64,000 bases of DNA from Nectonema munidae (lineage: Eukaryota; Nematomorpha; Nectonematoida; Nectonematidae). Where the stretch lies: positions 231,501 through 295,500 of the forward strand of contig JAUIRK010001006.1 of the NCBI GenBank assembly GCA_030549495.1, given 5' to 3'. Position 1 is the stretch's first letter. Every line of letters begins with the position of its first letter. The notes beneath the pieces were generated by a model. That model saw only the letters and a list, made by a program, of their open reading frames with translations, ran no database searches and was not told where the DNA came from. The translations under genes were made by a program, and so were the position numbers. Positions 1 to 12,680 of the stretch are shown here, piece by piece.

Positions 1-1838
1 TGGAAATCTGCCTAACTATCTTTTGAATTCTAAAACTTTTCTTTGTGGTGACTTTAACGCTAATTTTTTTAAAGTCACAAATGATGTCAGGAACTGCTTA
101 ATACTTTTTTACAATTAGAATTTCACCCAATTATTAGTAAATCTACTCATTCCTTAAGATCACTGATTAATAATGCCTTTATTAATTTTACTCTTCCTCT
201 TTCAACCATTAATGTAATAACAGATACATCCGATCACTATACTAGTGTAATTTTATTTAACGATTTTTTTGAAAATATTACCCATTCTAAAATTATTTCA
301 TATTGTAGAATTTTTCGAGCCACAACCTTAGTTGTTTTCTTAAGCTCATAGGTGTACTCAGAAATTTTTTCTAGGGGCGGGGGAGGGGGGGGGGGGGTGG
401 GGCAAAGTTGGAGTCTAATAAATTTTAAAAAGTGTTAACTTTCAAAAACTTATTAGTTAAGTTTATTCCAATCCGTAACGGTTGCAATTATTACTTCCCT
501 CCTTATCTTTTGAATTTATTTGGCAACAAAAACTAACAACACCAAAAAAATGAGATCTTCATTACTTGAAAAGAAAAAAGAGAAAAAGCTCCAATCTTGT
601 TTTCTCTTTTCATTAATGACCTTCCAAAATGTAATGAAGTAACTCAATTTCTTTTATTCGCTGATAATATTATTGCTATTACACCCATTTCAAATATGAA
701 TTCATCTTTGTGTTATATTGATCAAATTATGGACCCGATCAAAAATTGGTGTAAGATAAACTTTTTGCAAGTTAATGAAAAAAAACAAAAGCAAGGTTTT
801 TTTCAAATAAAAGAAGCAAAAACATTAGTTGTAATAAATTTGATATTGTTCGTGAATTTAATCTATTAGAGTTGAGAATAAATCAAAACTTAAATTGGAA
901 TAGTCATATAAACTTCTTGGAAACTAAGTTAAGTTGCATAAATGGCATTCTAAAAAAATATAAAAATGAGTTACCTATCCAAACAAAACTTACCATTTAT
1001 AAAAGTCTTTTCATTTCACACTGTTATTATAGTATCATAAACTGGGGTTACAGTGATATTACAAAACTCGTTAAGATTCAAAAGAAATCTATAAGGTTAA
1101 TTTTTAATCAGTTCTATTTTGCTTATACATTATACTTTTTCTATACTAACAATTTACTGAAGATAAATGACATATACTATGCATAGTTATCGATTTTTAC
1201 ATATAAACTTTTTTTTAAAAACTTATTGCCCAGTATTTTCAACTCTTGGATTCTGTTTAATAGTGAAGTTCAAAAATACTATCTTAGAAATATGAATAGT
1301 TTAGTTTTAACAAGAACAAAACTTTTCTTCACCAAAAAATCTTTAAGAATAAGGAAAAATCAAACATTGGAATGATTGATTTTTTAGAATTTTGTATTGA
1401 AAAATCATTGAGAGTTTTCAATATGCCAATAAAGAAAAAATTTATTAATGAATATGATAAATTATGCACCATTAAAAATTGCTAGACATGTAGCAAATGT
1501 GTAAAACTGATTCTTGTGTATGTTTCATTTCCTTTTTATATTTTTTAAACTGATTATAATATAAAATATATTTTTTTTATGAAAAAACTAAAGCTTTGTT
1601 ATTCTTTATGTAGTTACTTTGTTCAATGTGTTATTGTTATATAACATAGTATGTATTTACATATACATTTATACATAATGTCAAAAAATACATTCATAGA
1701 ATATAATTCTTCAACTTCATTTCCTTGGATGCGATTATTCATCGGCTCGCGCTTTTTGATCCTCCATGAAATGTTTGCATATATATTTTTCATTTAAATT
1801 AATTTTGAATAAAGTTCTTTCTCTCTCTCTCTCTCTCT
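1..1838 (+). mobile_element. Degenerate LINE (endonuclease plus reverse transcriptase, CR1/Jockey-like), 5' end outside window
   Basis: Conceptual translation shows the end of an apurinic-type endonuclease: a GDFNA motif near 47-61 and a TSDHY motif at 226-240. Reverse-transcriptase pieces follow: FINDLP then FADN (normally FADD) near 606-670, and the thumb/C-terminal part around 872-1186. About 250 residues of the N-terminal reverse transcriptase are missing where a G-rich segment (about 345-595) sits. The element ends with AATAAAG and a (CT)9 run at 1821-1838, a typical simple-repeat 3' tail of such LINEs. Frames change and stops interrupt, so it is dead. The clade is an inference from motif style only. 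Confidence 0.8.
345..595. repeat. G-rich segment replacing part of the LINE, resembles a hAT-MITE end
   Basis: The LINE frame breaks at about 345 and resumes near 595. The segment starts with GGTGTACTCAG and contains a long G tract (about 374-402) followed by GGGGCAAA. The same arrangement (short GTACTCAG-like start, AAATTTT, G tract, GCAAA) occurs near 5281-5340, 30512-30555 and 34773. It may be one end of a MITE, but no second terminus or target duplication is clear. Confidence 0.4.
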
Positions 1839-2199
1839 GAAAAGAAAAATTTAACTAACAACAAATGAGAAAATTTTTTCTAAAATTTATATAATTTTGC
1901 AAAAAGTTTTTGACTTGAAAAACAAAAAAGTAAAAAATTGATGAATTCTTTAAAATGTAAGTCTTCTTTTATTTGAAAAAAAAATTATGAATTTTTCTAT
2001 CTCAATTTTTTTAGTAGATTCTTTCATAAAAGAAAGAAATATTAAATTGTTTCTTCTAGATGGAGTCATGGATTTTCTAAGAGGGATCATAATCCTGTTC
2101 AAGGTTGAAAAACTTTTTTCACAAACTGCTGTACTCGAACCTACCGTAAAAAGGCCTGAAAGAGAATAAGAGTCATTTTACATAATAAAAAATTGTTTT

Positions 2200-3560
2200 A
2201 AAATACCTTCATATAGTTTATATATGTTAGGAAATGCTTCTTTAACTGGTTCGAGTACTTCAAAAACATCAATAACGTTAGATTCTTTCTCTTTTTTTAA
2301 TATTCTTTTCCAACTTTAAGTTCCGAAAAAATCTGCTGAGATATATTTTGTAGATGGGATATAAAATGTTTCAGTTTTTCATATTCCAAAAATCCTACAC
2401 TTTCAGGGGATAAATATGAAAGTGCTTTCATTATTCTGCAGTTTTTTTCATTAAACCTGAAAAAACAATTAAAAGGATGAACATTTGTCGAAAACCAAAC
2501 TTGTTGTCAAATTCCTCTAGAATCTATTGTAAGGTTTCATCGTAGAGAATAGGAAATGTTTTGATTTTTTCTACGTTATCATCGAAAATATCAAAAATAT
2601 TAACTGTGGAACTGGATTTGTGAACATAAAATCTCATTTTCTTGATTAATGAATTAAATTCGTTTTCGTCATCTTTGAATTCTAACAAAACTTTCACCAA
2701 ATCTTCTACCAAACTTTCCCAATAATGATATTATTATCTTCTTTCTAAATAAATTAGTATAGTGCACTATTCATGTAACTTCGAAAATGTAGTTTACTTG
2801 GAGGTAGTCATTAGCAGACTTCATTACACTAAGAAACTTTTCAACCATAAGCATTACAAATATTGAAGAATCGTCTTTAAAGCATGAAGTAGACCCCTTG
2901 CTTCGAAGGAAACATCAAAATCAGAACAATTTTTTACTTTTTCCAGAGAAGATATTATTTTTCTATAAATTTTTATCAATAAATTAACGACTTCATAATG
3001 TGATGTCCATCTTGTTGGAATAAATTTTTTGATTTGTTTACTGAAAAAAGTTTTAGCTTTAACCTTTTTCGTGAAATTGTAAAGCCTGGTCATTAATGAT
3101 AAAAGAAATTCAATATCGTTTATATGACGGGAAGATGCAGTGATAACTAAGTGAAGCTGATGGTTTATACAATGAATATAAGGAATGTATCTTTCAAGTG
3201 CTTCAGTGATTTTTTTTGGACTCCATTTTTCTTGCCTGTTAAGATATCATTTTTCATCTATAAGTACTGGTAGAAAAATATTACCTAACATCACGTAAGC
3301 GCCATCATAGCATTGACTCATAATTTTGTGTTTTTGAATTTTACACTAATAAAGAATGTATAGAATTGCGGTGCTGATAGAAGATGCATCACATTCTTTC
3401 AGATAGACTATGCTAATTAATGATTCCTTTACGGTCTTTCCTTTCAAAATCTCAACACCTTACACAAAAGAAAAAGAATTAATGAAAATGAGCACCCCAT
3501 TGAACTACCTACAACTGACAGGCATTCTTTTCCACTTATATCTTTTGTTCCATTAGCTTT
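2200..3560 (-). mobile_element. hAT transposase fossil, ZMYM1-like family
   Basis: Reading the minus strand from about 3560 downward gives CYDGAYVMLGN, PYIHCINHQLHLV, TRWTSHYEVVN and FEARGLLHALK in family order. A C-terminal stretch reads MKALSYLSPESVGFL near 2400-2450. This is the RNase-H-like hAT transposase of the zinc finger MYM-type 1 group. The longest open pieces are 2854-3093 and 2524-2712. Many stops and frame changes separate them. No terminal repeats or target duplication were found, so both ends are approximate. Confidence 0.75.
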
Positions 3561-5028
3561 CAATGACAGATATGTTGAGTTATTGATTTCAAGTATTATT
3601 TTTTGTAGAACAAAAATTTTAAAGATGCAACTATTTCATTTTGTATTCTTGGTTACAAATAAGTGGAGTTTTTTGAATGGAAACTGCGATCTTAAATTTT
3701 TCCGATAAAAATGAATCATTAGATAATAAAATTATCAGTGCTGGAACATGAATTGTTTGAAAGTTTTAAAAACTTTTTTTTATATATTTCATTTATCCAT
3801 ATGTTCAATTTCTATTTTGAAAATTTCAAAGATAAAAATAGCACATCAAACTTCCTCAATATTAAAACTTAACTTTTGGGCATAACTTACATTAATATTA
3901 TTCGCATCACCCGATATATCGACTTCTTCAGATGTAATCAAAACAATTTATGTTGATAAATATGCTTTTAACAGAATTTTTTATAAAAAATAATTTCAAA
4001 ACGGTGAATATGTTAAACTTTGTGTTGAAATAACATGCAGTGAAAATAGTTTTTTACTATTTTGTGCTTATCATAAAATTATACTAACTCAAAAATCAGT
4101 TGAATGAACTAGTTACAAAAAGTTAATAAAAAATTTTTCCAAGTGAAAAAAAGTACCTAAAAACATTTATAATAGTGTTCAAATTAAACCTTCTTTACAA
4201 GATCAAATTTAATTAACTAAATTTTACAATTTATAATTTACTTTATTTTTATATCTGATTTGACTATGAATTTTCAAAAATTTTCCTAATTTTCAAATTT
4301 AAATAACTGAGTTGAAACAACTAACTGATCGACATCTTCATTAATACATCTTTTTGTTTTGACAATGTGATATGAAGGATCTTTATAGAATTACTATATA
4401 TTTTGATCAAAATGAGGAGTGATATTGCTTGAAATTCAGTTTCTTACACTTTGAAGATAGTTCAAAATCCATTTTTTCGTGAACTGTATAATTAAAACTT
4501 CCGTTGATACTGTCTGCCTCACAGTCATATCACAGGATAATAAGCACATACCATAGGAGTATATGGTGATGATGAAAAATGAGCTGACATTCAAGCAATT
4601 GTAGTAAGGCATATTTTGATGGCAATACATTATTTAATGGTTGTGAAGAATTACAACTTGTTGTGATTTCTGAGTGTAGAGTAGAATAGTTTGAAAGGGC
4701 AAATCAAAAAATCCAAATCCCAAAAAAATGTGACTAACCATTTCAATCATAATGCGAGCATATGGCCTTTTGGCTGAAAGTGCTTTGATATCTCCAAACA
4801 ACATTATAAATAGTTTTTATAATAATCTTAACTTTTCAAATATTTTACGTTCAAAAAAATCTGTTGTAATATCTGACATAAGAAGAAAGGTAAGACTTCG
4901 TTAAAAGAAGCTTTATTGAACAGGTAAGTAAAATGTGTCTGAAATTCAGGAGGGGCGATTTCTTTATATACACATGAAAACAATTAAGCTAGACGTTAAT
5001 GGCGAAACAGTTAATTGGTAATAATGAT
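3561..5028. other. AT-rich spacer, nothing recognised
   Basis: No coding stretch with family resemblance, RNA gene or clear repeat was seen on either strand. A 64-codon open frame at 4436-4630 (-) has no recognisable motif. Confidence 0.5.
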
Positions 5029-5036
5029 GAAGTAGG

Positions 5037-5359
5037 CAGTACCCGCGCTAAAAAATTATTAGGAAGGAAGGGGGGGGGCGGTGTGAAGGGGCAATAAAAA
5101 TTTATATTATGGAAAAAATTTATTAACTTATCAGAAGAGGGCGCTTAAAGTACTATATTACAAAAACAAATTGTTATAAAGGCAATTAATCATTTTCAAA
5201 CAGTTTTGTTTCCAATATATGACATAAATGTTCTCAAAATTACTTGCACATCTATATGTTTTTATAATTTTTTCTTATGTTAAGACACATGGGGCAAGTT
5301 GAAAATTTTCAGGGGGGGGGGGCACTTGCCCCAAAAATATATAGGTAGTGCGGGCTCTG
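5037..5359. mobile_element. hAT MITE, 323 bp, with intact 8-bp target duplication
   Basis: The target duplication GAAGTAGG is at 5029-5036 and 5360-5367. The termini are inverted: CAGTACCCGCGCTA at the left and, read inward from the right, CAGAGCCCGCACTA. Both ends carry a G run next to GGGGCAA-type sequence. It has no coding capacity. Short TIRs starting CAG with an 8-bp duplication are diagnostic of hAT elements. Confidence 0.88.
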
Positions 5360-5367
5360 GAAGTAGG

Positions 5368-6237
5368 TGTAGTGTAATTGCAAAATGAAGGTAGTGATCA
5401 AGGTTATCCATTTACAAAGGTGATAGAGGCGATGAAGGATGAACAAGTACAAGCGAAGATAAAGGTTAAGCAAAATACAATTATCACAATATCTATTAAA
5501 ATTTGTGACTTCATAAATGCTTTTTGTTCTTTTTTATTTCCTTATATGAATATGTATTTACAAATTTTACTTGTCATGCCATTTAATTTATGTCTATCTA
5601 TACCTTCTGCATTTCTGTTTCTTCTCTAAATGCGACAATTGGATGATTAATCACGATTGCTTCTTCAGGTCCTCAAGCTTGCATGTGTTTTTCATTAATT
5701 GTTATTCGACTTTTGAAAATGAATTTATATATATGCAATTAAATACTTGACAAAATTTCTCTTTTATTTTTAATAAACTTATTAAAAAAATAATTTAAGA
5801 ATCAAAATTTTTTCCCTTTACTACAAAAAAATACCTTACTTTAAGAAATAAATTAAAATATAAAGTTATTATGTATTAAATCAATTTCATTATAGATTTT
5901 ATAATATTTTTATTAAATCTGAAACATATGTCTTCTTCATTTTGGCATCATAATTATTTAAATACATAATACCGAGTCTATGAAAATTTAAAAAAAATAG
6001 CCGTTTTGAGTGAAAAATTTGTAATAATGACAGATGCCGTTTTGAATGTATAAAATCTATATCTATATCTTATCATAACAATAGAATATATAACATCAAA
6101 TATGAATTGAAATGTTTTAAATATTATTTCTAAAAATGCAAAAAATAAAAAAAATTTTTAATTATATTTTTAATATCTTCTAAATTGCCTAAGTATTAGC
6201 ATGGAAAATATATTGAATAAAAAGGTATACTTTTAAA
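5368..6237. other. AT-rich spacer, nothing recognised
   Basis: Contains an 83-codon open frame (5378-5629, +) with no recognised motif and strong A+T bias. I see no repeat or RNA gene. Confidence 0.45.
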
Positions 6238-6362
6238 GCCTTTGAGCACCAGCATGACATCTGTGCTACATGAAATGGAAGTCGTCTGCTTTAGATATAT
6301 AAAATGTTATTAAAGAAGAAATTTGACTATTAGTCTTAAAAATTTTGGTTCTCAAAGGGCTA
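6238..6362. repeat. Short inverted-terminus repeat (MITE-like), related copy at 46466
   Basis: It begins AGCCTTTGAGCACCAG and ends with the reverse complement AGCCCTTTGAGAACCA. A diverged relative starts at 46466 with TTAACCCTTTGAGGAGC; the two share the internal order TGTGACA/GACATCTGTG, CATCCGCTCTAAATATA-like and ACTANTAGTCTT. A TTAA beside CCCTTT suggests a piggyBac-type MITE, an inference resting on few bases. Confidence 0.5.
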
Positions 6363-6409
6363 GCGAAGTGCCAAATAGTGAAAAGTTTTTTATACACGTT
6401 AAAATGCTT

Positions 6410-7005
6410 TACTTCATATATTAAATATTTTTTCACATTCAATGCATCTATTCAAAACAAATATATAAAACACTTGTTGATACCAAGAGTAAAACATCAT
6501 TCGCATTGTCATCACTGAACTTTGTTCTTAAACGATTTTTAGTATACTTCATTTTTGAAGAATAGTTGTTCATAAGCATATGTACTTGCAAATAGTAATG
6601 CTATACGTTTAGCATTATTTGAGATGATTTTAGATTTTTTGCACATATTTCATGTAGAAGTCAGAAATGGGCTCAGAATGAAATTTTGCTTTTAATAAGT
6701 CATCACATTGTAAGTCATTTAATTCCAGCTGATACTCTTCTGTCACATGCTCAGCATATATTTCCCAATGAGTACCAAACAAATTAAATAAGTCATCAAA
6801 ACGGGAGGAAAACTCTCTCATAAAATCTTTATAGAGCCTACAAAGATGTCTGGTACTATATCCTTTTGTGACTTTTAAGATTTTGGAAATGAGCATAATT
6901 TTCTTTCTTAAGCTGTGATTCCCACAGTTGAAATTTTCTGGCAAAAGCCGTAATAAGACCAAACATCTCAAATACAAGCTTATTTTTTTCCTTAGATTCA
7001 TATTT
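6410..7005 (-). mobile_element. hAT transposase C-terminal fossil (GTF2IRD2/SCAND3-like)
   Basis: An open stretch at 6630-7001 encodes ELNDLQCDDLLKAKF and DFYMKYV, matching the 'ELxxLQCDxxLKxKF' block of hAT transposases. Downstream on the minus strand the dimerisation region continues as LFASTYAYEQLFF with stops after it (to about 6410). The N-terminal two thirds are absent; the fragment stops abruptly at the low-complexity tract at 7010. Confidence 0.75.
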
Positions 7006-7178
7006 TTTAAGGGGGGGTTTTTTTCTCAAAAAAAATCAAATATTATTACCCACCCCAATCTATAAAAAAAAATTTTTTTTTCTTTTTTCTTTTTTAAAAA
7101 AAAAAATCTCCCCTCCTCCCTTCTTTTCTCTTTTCTTTTTTTTTTGCTTGTTATATTTTTTTCCTTAGATTCATATTG
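6977..7178. repeat. Homopolymer-rich tract bounded by a 20-bp-class direct repeat
   Basis: TTTTTTTCCTTAGATTCATA occurs near 6980-7000 and again near 7153-7173. Between the copies lie G7, T7, A8, T9, A11 and long C/T runs. The arrangement looks like a local duplication around low-complexity DNA or a poorly resolved consensus, not a gene or transposon. Confidence 0.6.
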
Positions 7179-7309
7179 TTGACATTGGGGTGATAGTTGA
7201 ATGACCCTCTCATGTTAAAAGCTGTCGATCAAAAAATTAAAATTTTTCAACAAAATTTTGACATTATCTGTAGTTAACCTTACAACTTAGGGTCTTACTA
7301 TATACTACC

Positions 7310-8470
7310 TTGAAAATTTATAATTATATACACTTTTTAACGCATAATACTTTATATATTAAAAATGTTCATCATGGCTACTTTTTAGAAAATGTCAATC
7401 AAAATTTGATTGTTAAAAATATATCTAATAAAATATTTCTTCCAATTTTACATAAAATATATGTTTTTATACTAAATCGGCCATGCTGGTTTCATTTCTG
7501 TTCTCATTTTTTACATTTAGGATTTAAAATACCTATAAGTGTCGATCAAATTTGGTGTTTACTTCTAAAAATTGTCTCCAAAACATTGGTTAAAATTTTA
7601 CATGAAATATATGTTTTTATACCAAATCTATCATGGTGGTTTCATTTCTGAACTCATTTTCACATTTAGAGGTCTTAAAACAGCTGTCAGTATCAGTTAA
7701 ATCTGTGGTTTATTCTAAAAACTATCTCCAAAAATATTCTCTACCAAATAAACCATTCTAGTTTTATTTCTGAAATAAGTTTTTGCATTTAGAGGTTTTA
7801 AAATTTATGTTATTGTCAATCAAATTTGCGGTTTACGTCTGAAAACTATCTCCGCAAATATCTCTAATTTTAGATGAAATATATGCTTTATACCAAATCA
7901 ACCATGCTAGTTTCATTTCTGGGCTCAGTTTTTGCTTTTATAATTTGAAAATTTCTGCAAGTGTTAATAAAATATGTGGTTTAAATATGAAAACTTTTTT
8001 CAAAAATCGTATCTCAAATTTTTTATGAAATATATAATTTATAATTATAATTTATAAATTATAATTTATAATACAAAATCGATCATTCTGGTTTCATTTT
8101 TGGGCTCAGTTTTCGCATTTAGAAGGTTTAAAATATCTGTCAGTGTCAATCAAATTTGCGGTTTATTGTAAAAACTATCTCCAAAAATATTCTCTCTAAT
8201 TTTATATTCTTTTATACCAAATCAACCACCATGCTAGTTTTATTTCTGTAAATCAGTTTTTGCACTTAGAGGTTTTAAAATGGTTTTAAAATATCTGAAA
8301 GCTTCAATCAGATTTGCGGTTTACTTCTAGCTATTGTCTTAAATATTTTCAAAAAAATATAATATCGGTTTTTATACCAAATGGACTATTCTTATTATAT
8401 TTCTGTACTCCATTTTGGCTAATACGGTTAAAATATATCTGGAAGTGGCAATTGAATGCCTGAAAATCAG
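7310..8470. repeat. Degenerate tandem satellite, unit about 150 bp, seven or more copies
   Basis: The landmark CATGCTGGTTTCATTTCTG and its variants recur at 7482, 7632, 7754, 7903, 8084, 8230 and 8386, spaced 150, 122, 149, 181, 146 and 156 bases. Each unit also has ATACCAAAT before the landmark, GCATTTAGAGG after it, TCAATCAAATTTGCGGTTTA, and AAAACTATCTCCAAAAAT. Units differ by many substitutions and small indels, so the array is old. A partial unit may begin near 7310. Confidence 0.85.
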
Positions 8471-9050
8471 TTCTGTAAAATTTTTTTCATAAAATCGTTG
8501 TATATTAGTTATATACTAAAAATATATTTTTTTTTGTATATTTTGGCTTATAATACTTTCTTCAATCATCTTGAGTATGAAATATTTATTTAAAAAAACA
8601 AAACGTATTATAAAATCTTTTGAAAATTTGTATGAGAGAAGGAAGCAACCTGGAAACAAATTTAAAAAAGGAGGGAACTAATTGAAAAGAGGACGTGTGA
8701 TCAAAAGAAATAATTAAAAAAAAACTATGCATCTTGACAAAATGGAAGATCTACTATATTCTAATGAACTAGGAAGTGGTGTAATGATCTAATATTGGGT
8801 GCTTCAAAAAAGATTTTGACCGTGAAAAAGAAATTCCGTTTTTACAAATGAGAAATATTTAAATCTATAGCTTATAATAATCTAGGATTAAAATTATCAT
8901 TTAACTAAGATGGTAGGAAATCTGAAAATTTAAAATAGGTCAGATTTATTAAAAATGGGACAGATGTCAATATTGCAGAATTTTGTCAAGATATTTTTTA
9001 ATTTAAAATGATTTTGTCCATCTTTTTCCTTTTGCATGATAGAGAGAATC
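8471..9050. other. AT-rich spacer, nothing recognised
   Basis: No coding, RNA or repeat signal seen. Confidence 0.45.
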
Positions 9051-9058
9051 TTTTAGAT

Positions 9059-11221
9059 CATGCACGGGCAACCTATGGCCCGCGGGCCAAATCCGGCCCA
9101 CGAAGGCTTTTCATCCGACCTGCGGAAACCTTTGAATTATTTAATGAACGCATCCAACCCAAAATGTCGCCATTGAAAAAGAGGAATGTGGATAATGAAT
9201 TTTGAGTGTTCCAAGAAAAGTGGACCAATGACTATTTTTTCACACAAATCAAAGGAAAACCAATATGTTTACTGTGTTCAGAGTCAGTTGCTGTTATGAA
9301 AGAATATAATGTAAAAAGTCACTATATTTCCAAACACTCATCTCTTTATGATAATTTTCGTAGAAACAATTACGTAGAAAACAAAAAGTCGAAAAACTGA
9401 TTAAATTTTTGAAAGAACAGCAGAGAATTTTCGTCAAAAAATGTGAGCATGCCGACAATATCATTCGTGCTAGTTATATTGTCAGTGAGAAGATTGCAAA
9501 ACATTCAAAAAATTATCCTGTGTCCAGACAGAAAAAAAGAAATTGATAATATTAGTTTGTCTCGTAGAACTGTAACAAGACGGATTGATGAACTTGCTAC
9601 CAATATAGAAACTGTGTTGAAAGAACTTGCTTCGAAATTTAAGTATTTTTCCTTGGCTATTGATGAAAGTACTGATATGTCAAATACATCCCAACTTACA
9701 GTTTTTGTACGTGGAATTGATCACGGTTTCAATATCACATAAGAAATTCTTGGTCTTCAAGCCATGAAAGACACCACCACTGGGGAGGATATTTTTCAAG
9801 AATTGAAAATGTTAATAGCTAAATTTAATCTCCATTTTGAAAAACTTCATGGTTTAGCAACAGATGGTGTCCCTGCAATGGTTGGTAATGAAGTTGGCTT
9901 AACTTCTAAAATTAAAAAGAAGTTAACTTCTATGAACATAGACACAAAGATTTTTCCGTGTTTCACTGCTTCACAAAGAGAATTTGTGTGCCAAGTCCCT
10001 CAATTTGAAGACGTCATGTCTAGAGTAGTTGCGAGTATCAATTTTATAAAATTTTGAGCATTAAATCACCGCTAGTTTAAAGAATTTCTTGAGGAGGTAG
10101 AATATGGAGATCTGGTTTACTACAGTAAGGTGCGATGGTTGAGCAAAGGAAAAATGTTAAAACGATTTTATGAACTTAGAAGTGAAATTTTCCATTTTAT
10201 GGAAAGAAAGGCAAGTTTATCCCTGAATTCAGTGATGATGGTTGGATACCGTATCTTGCTTTTCTTGTTGACTTTACTTCATACCTGAATGGCTTGAATT
10301 CAAAATTGCAAAGTAAGGGACAATTTGTTCACCAGTTGTACAGTCATATCCGAACATTCCAAAACAAAATTCAACTATGGGAAAAACAACTGAGAAATGG
10401 TAATACTTTCTATTTCTCTACATTGGTGCAAATCAGACTGCACTTCATATGCTGTGAACTTATATCAATTCACAAAGAATTCATAAGTATATTTCAAGAT
10501 TTCAGTTCACAAGAAACGAATCTACGTGTTTTCTCTTCACCATTTGATATGAATTTTGAGGAAGCTCCAGCTGGAATTGGTTGAACTTAAAGGAAATGTA
10601 GATTTGAGACGAAAAAAGATTATTCGTTACTGGAGTTTTATAAAATTCTACCTAAAGAAGCTTTCCACAGGATCACAGATTTTGTAAGAAAAAAATGTCA
10701 CTATTCCGGAGTACTTATAAATGTGAGCAGTAGTTTACGAAAATGAAATATGCAAAATAAAAACAAGATCAATGCTGATGGACAATCACCTTGAAAATTA
10801 CCCAAGAGTAGCCGCCTCCAGGATTTCACCAAATATTGAGACACTGGTAACTAAACACCAAGTCCAAATTCGCATTAAAATGAGGTTCGTTACCAATTTT
10901 ATTACATGTAGTTACAAGATTAATAAACAATGCGTTTTAGTAAATAATTTTTCTCATATGTAATAATAATTCTACTAAACTATGTGTTTGAAAAAAAAAT
11001 TAAATAAGTATTTTCAGCGTTTACTATTTTTCTTACTGAACCTTTCTATTATAAGTAAACGATCAATATATAAAATCAATAATGAGTAGTTTAATAAATG
11101 TTTATATGTATAATAAGTATAATTATGTATGCATGTAAATCTATAATTAGGGCTCCTGGCCCGCAGATACTCTTGGAAAGCATAATCTGGCCCACAAGTG
11201 AACAAAGGTTGCCCATGCATG
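9059..11221 (+). mobile_element. Full-length but broken hAT transposon (GTF2IRD2-like transposase)
   Basis: Both ends are visible. The target duplication TTTTAGAT lies at 9051-9058 and 11222-11229, and the inverted termini read CATGCA(C/T)GGGCAACCT. Inside, in family order on the plus strand: a BED-type zinc finger near 9206-9400 (KWTNDYFF, CLLCSESV, SHYISKHS); the catalytic-domain start FSLAIDESTDMSN near 9650; LHGLATDGVPAMVG near 9850; KVRWLSKGKMLKRF near 10125; LWEKQLRNGN near 10375; and the dimerisation end MDNHLENYPRVAASRI near 10775. Frame changes and stops split the frame into at least five pieces, so it is not autonomous now. The end at 11150-11215 repeats the TGGCCCRCRGG words of the left end, as hAT subterminal repeats do. 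Confidence 0.93.
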
Positions 11222-11229
11222 TTTTAGAT

Positions 11230-12680
11230 GAAGAAGGTGGACAACTCTTTGTAATTGAACAATGAACATCACGAATGATTCATCATAAAAAAAACTTTGA
11301 ACTGATTGGTTGACAAATATTCAGGCCTGATAATAAAAGCCTAAGATCATTAAGAAGATTCTTCAATCAGAATGCTTTCAGAGAGGGAAAAATCTGTTCA
11401 AAATAAATCCTTAAAACAGTTTTTTCAAACACACATTGAAGGAAATAAATTTCTAATGAAAAAAAAGCTACCAAGAAGGGATCATCATGGAATGAATAGC
11501 AAAATTACAAACTGTAAAGTATAGAATATATGACATAGAGACTACGAGCCAAAAAGATGGAGGTCCTATCGAGATACTTAATTTACTGACAAATGAAATA
11601 TTTTGAGTGGATTAAACACCTAAAGTTGGTTTATTAAATAAAATTTTCTAATGCAAAAAACCGTGCCTCATCCTAATTACCAGAGAAATACTGCAAGTAG
11701 AATTTATTTTGAAGTTTATATATTTGACATTGATTTATAGGTTTAATCGATTTTTTTGACAGGTTTTATTCATTTTATAAAAAATGAACATCGCGATTAA
11801 ATTCTACATATGTATAAAAAACTTTTTATAAGAATAAAAATGTTATTTTTTACATGGGTTGTGATATAAAAATTTTTTTTGTGCGGTTTGACTGATTTTC
11901 ATAAAAAAAAAAAAGGAATAGCACAAGTAAACACATGGTACTTGAAAATGGGTAAATATGTGTAAAAATTTTTTATATAATTACTTAGATAAAGAGTTTC
12001 TTTTTGAGATGAGCAGTCAAATATAAATTATCCCCTTAAAAAATATTCGAAAAATTTGATTAACTAAAAAAGCTAAAAATTACAGATATATTTTGCTCCT
12101 AGAAAGAGAATTTTTGGCCTCTTTGATAATTTCATTAAATTTTCCAGGTCTATCATTTATTTTCCCGTCTTTGTGTGCAACATTTTTTATGATAGTATTA
12201 AATTCATCTTGAAAAATGATAGATTTTACATAGCATTAGCATCAATACTAATTGAGCATCAAGTCTTATGACTTAAAAAATAATATTCATAACTTTTATA
12301 CTCAATCGAGATATGATATTGAAAAACATGGGCATTAACACAACGATAATTTCTAAACTATAGTAGAATAAGTTCAAACTATAAGTTCTATTTTTGGAAT
12401 ATTTATAACCTAACTTCATCCGACTTTTAAAAAGTAGATTTTCAATGAATCCACAGTAATGAGGCAATGTTGTGAAAAATGGCGTGTTAATAGCAAGGAT
12501 GTAATCGTACCCTGAGGACCTTATCACGACAAAGTTTAATGGAGCGAGCACCAACGACAGCGCTTTATTGGGGCAAATAGCTGCCTAATTTCATTTAAAT
12601 AAGGAATTACGTTCGTATTTCTTCCTTGCCTATTTGTGTTGGTTTTATTCACTTCTTGAATTTAATTGCATATTTTTTAG
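11230..12680. other. AT-rich upstream region of DHX37
   Basis: No coding similarity recognised. It must hold the DHX37 promoter, but I see no dependable TATA or initiator element. A 93-codon open frame at 12273-12554 (-) has no recognised motif. Confidence 0.45.
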
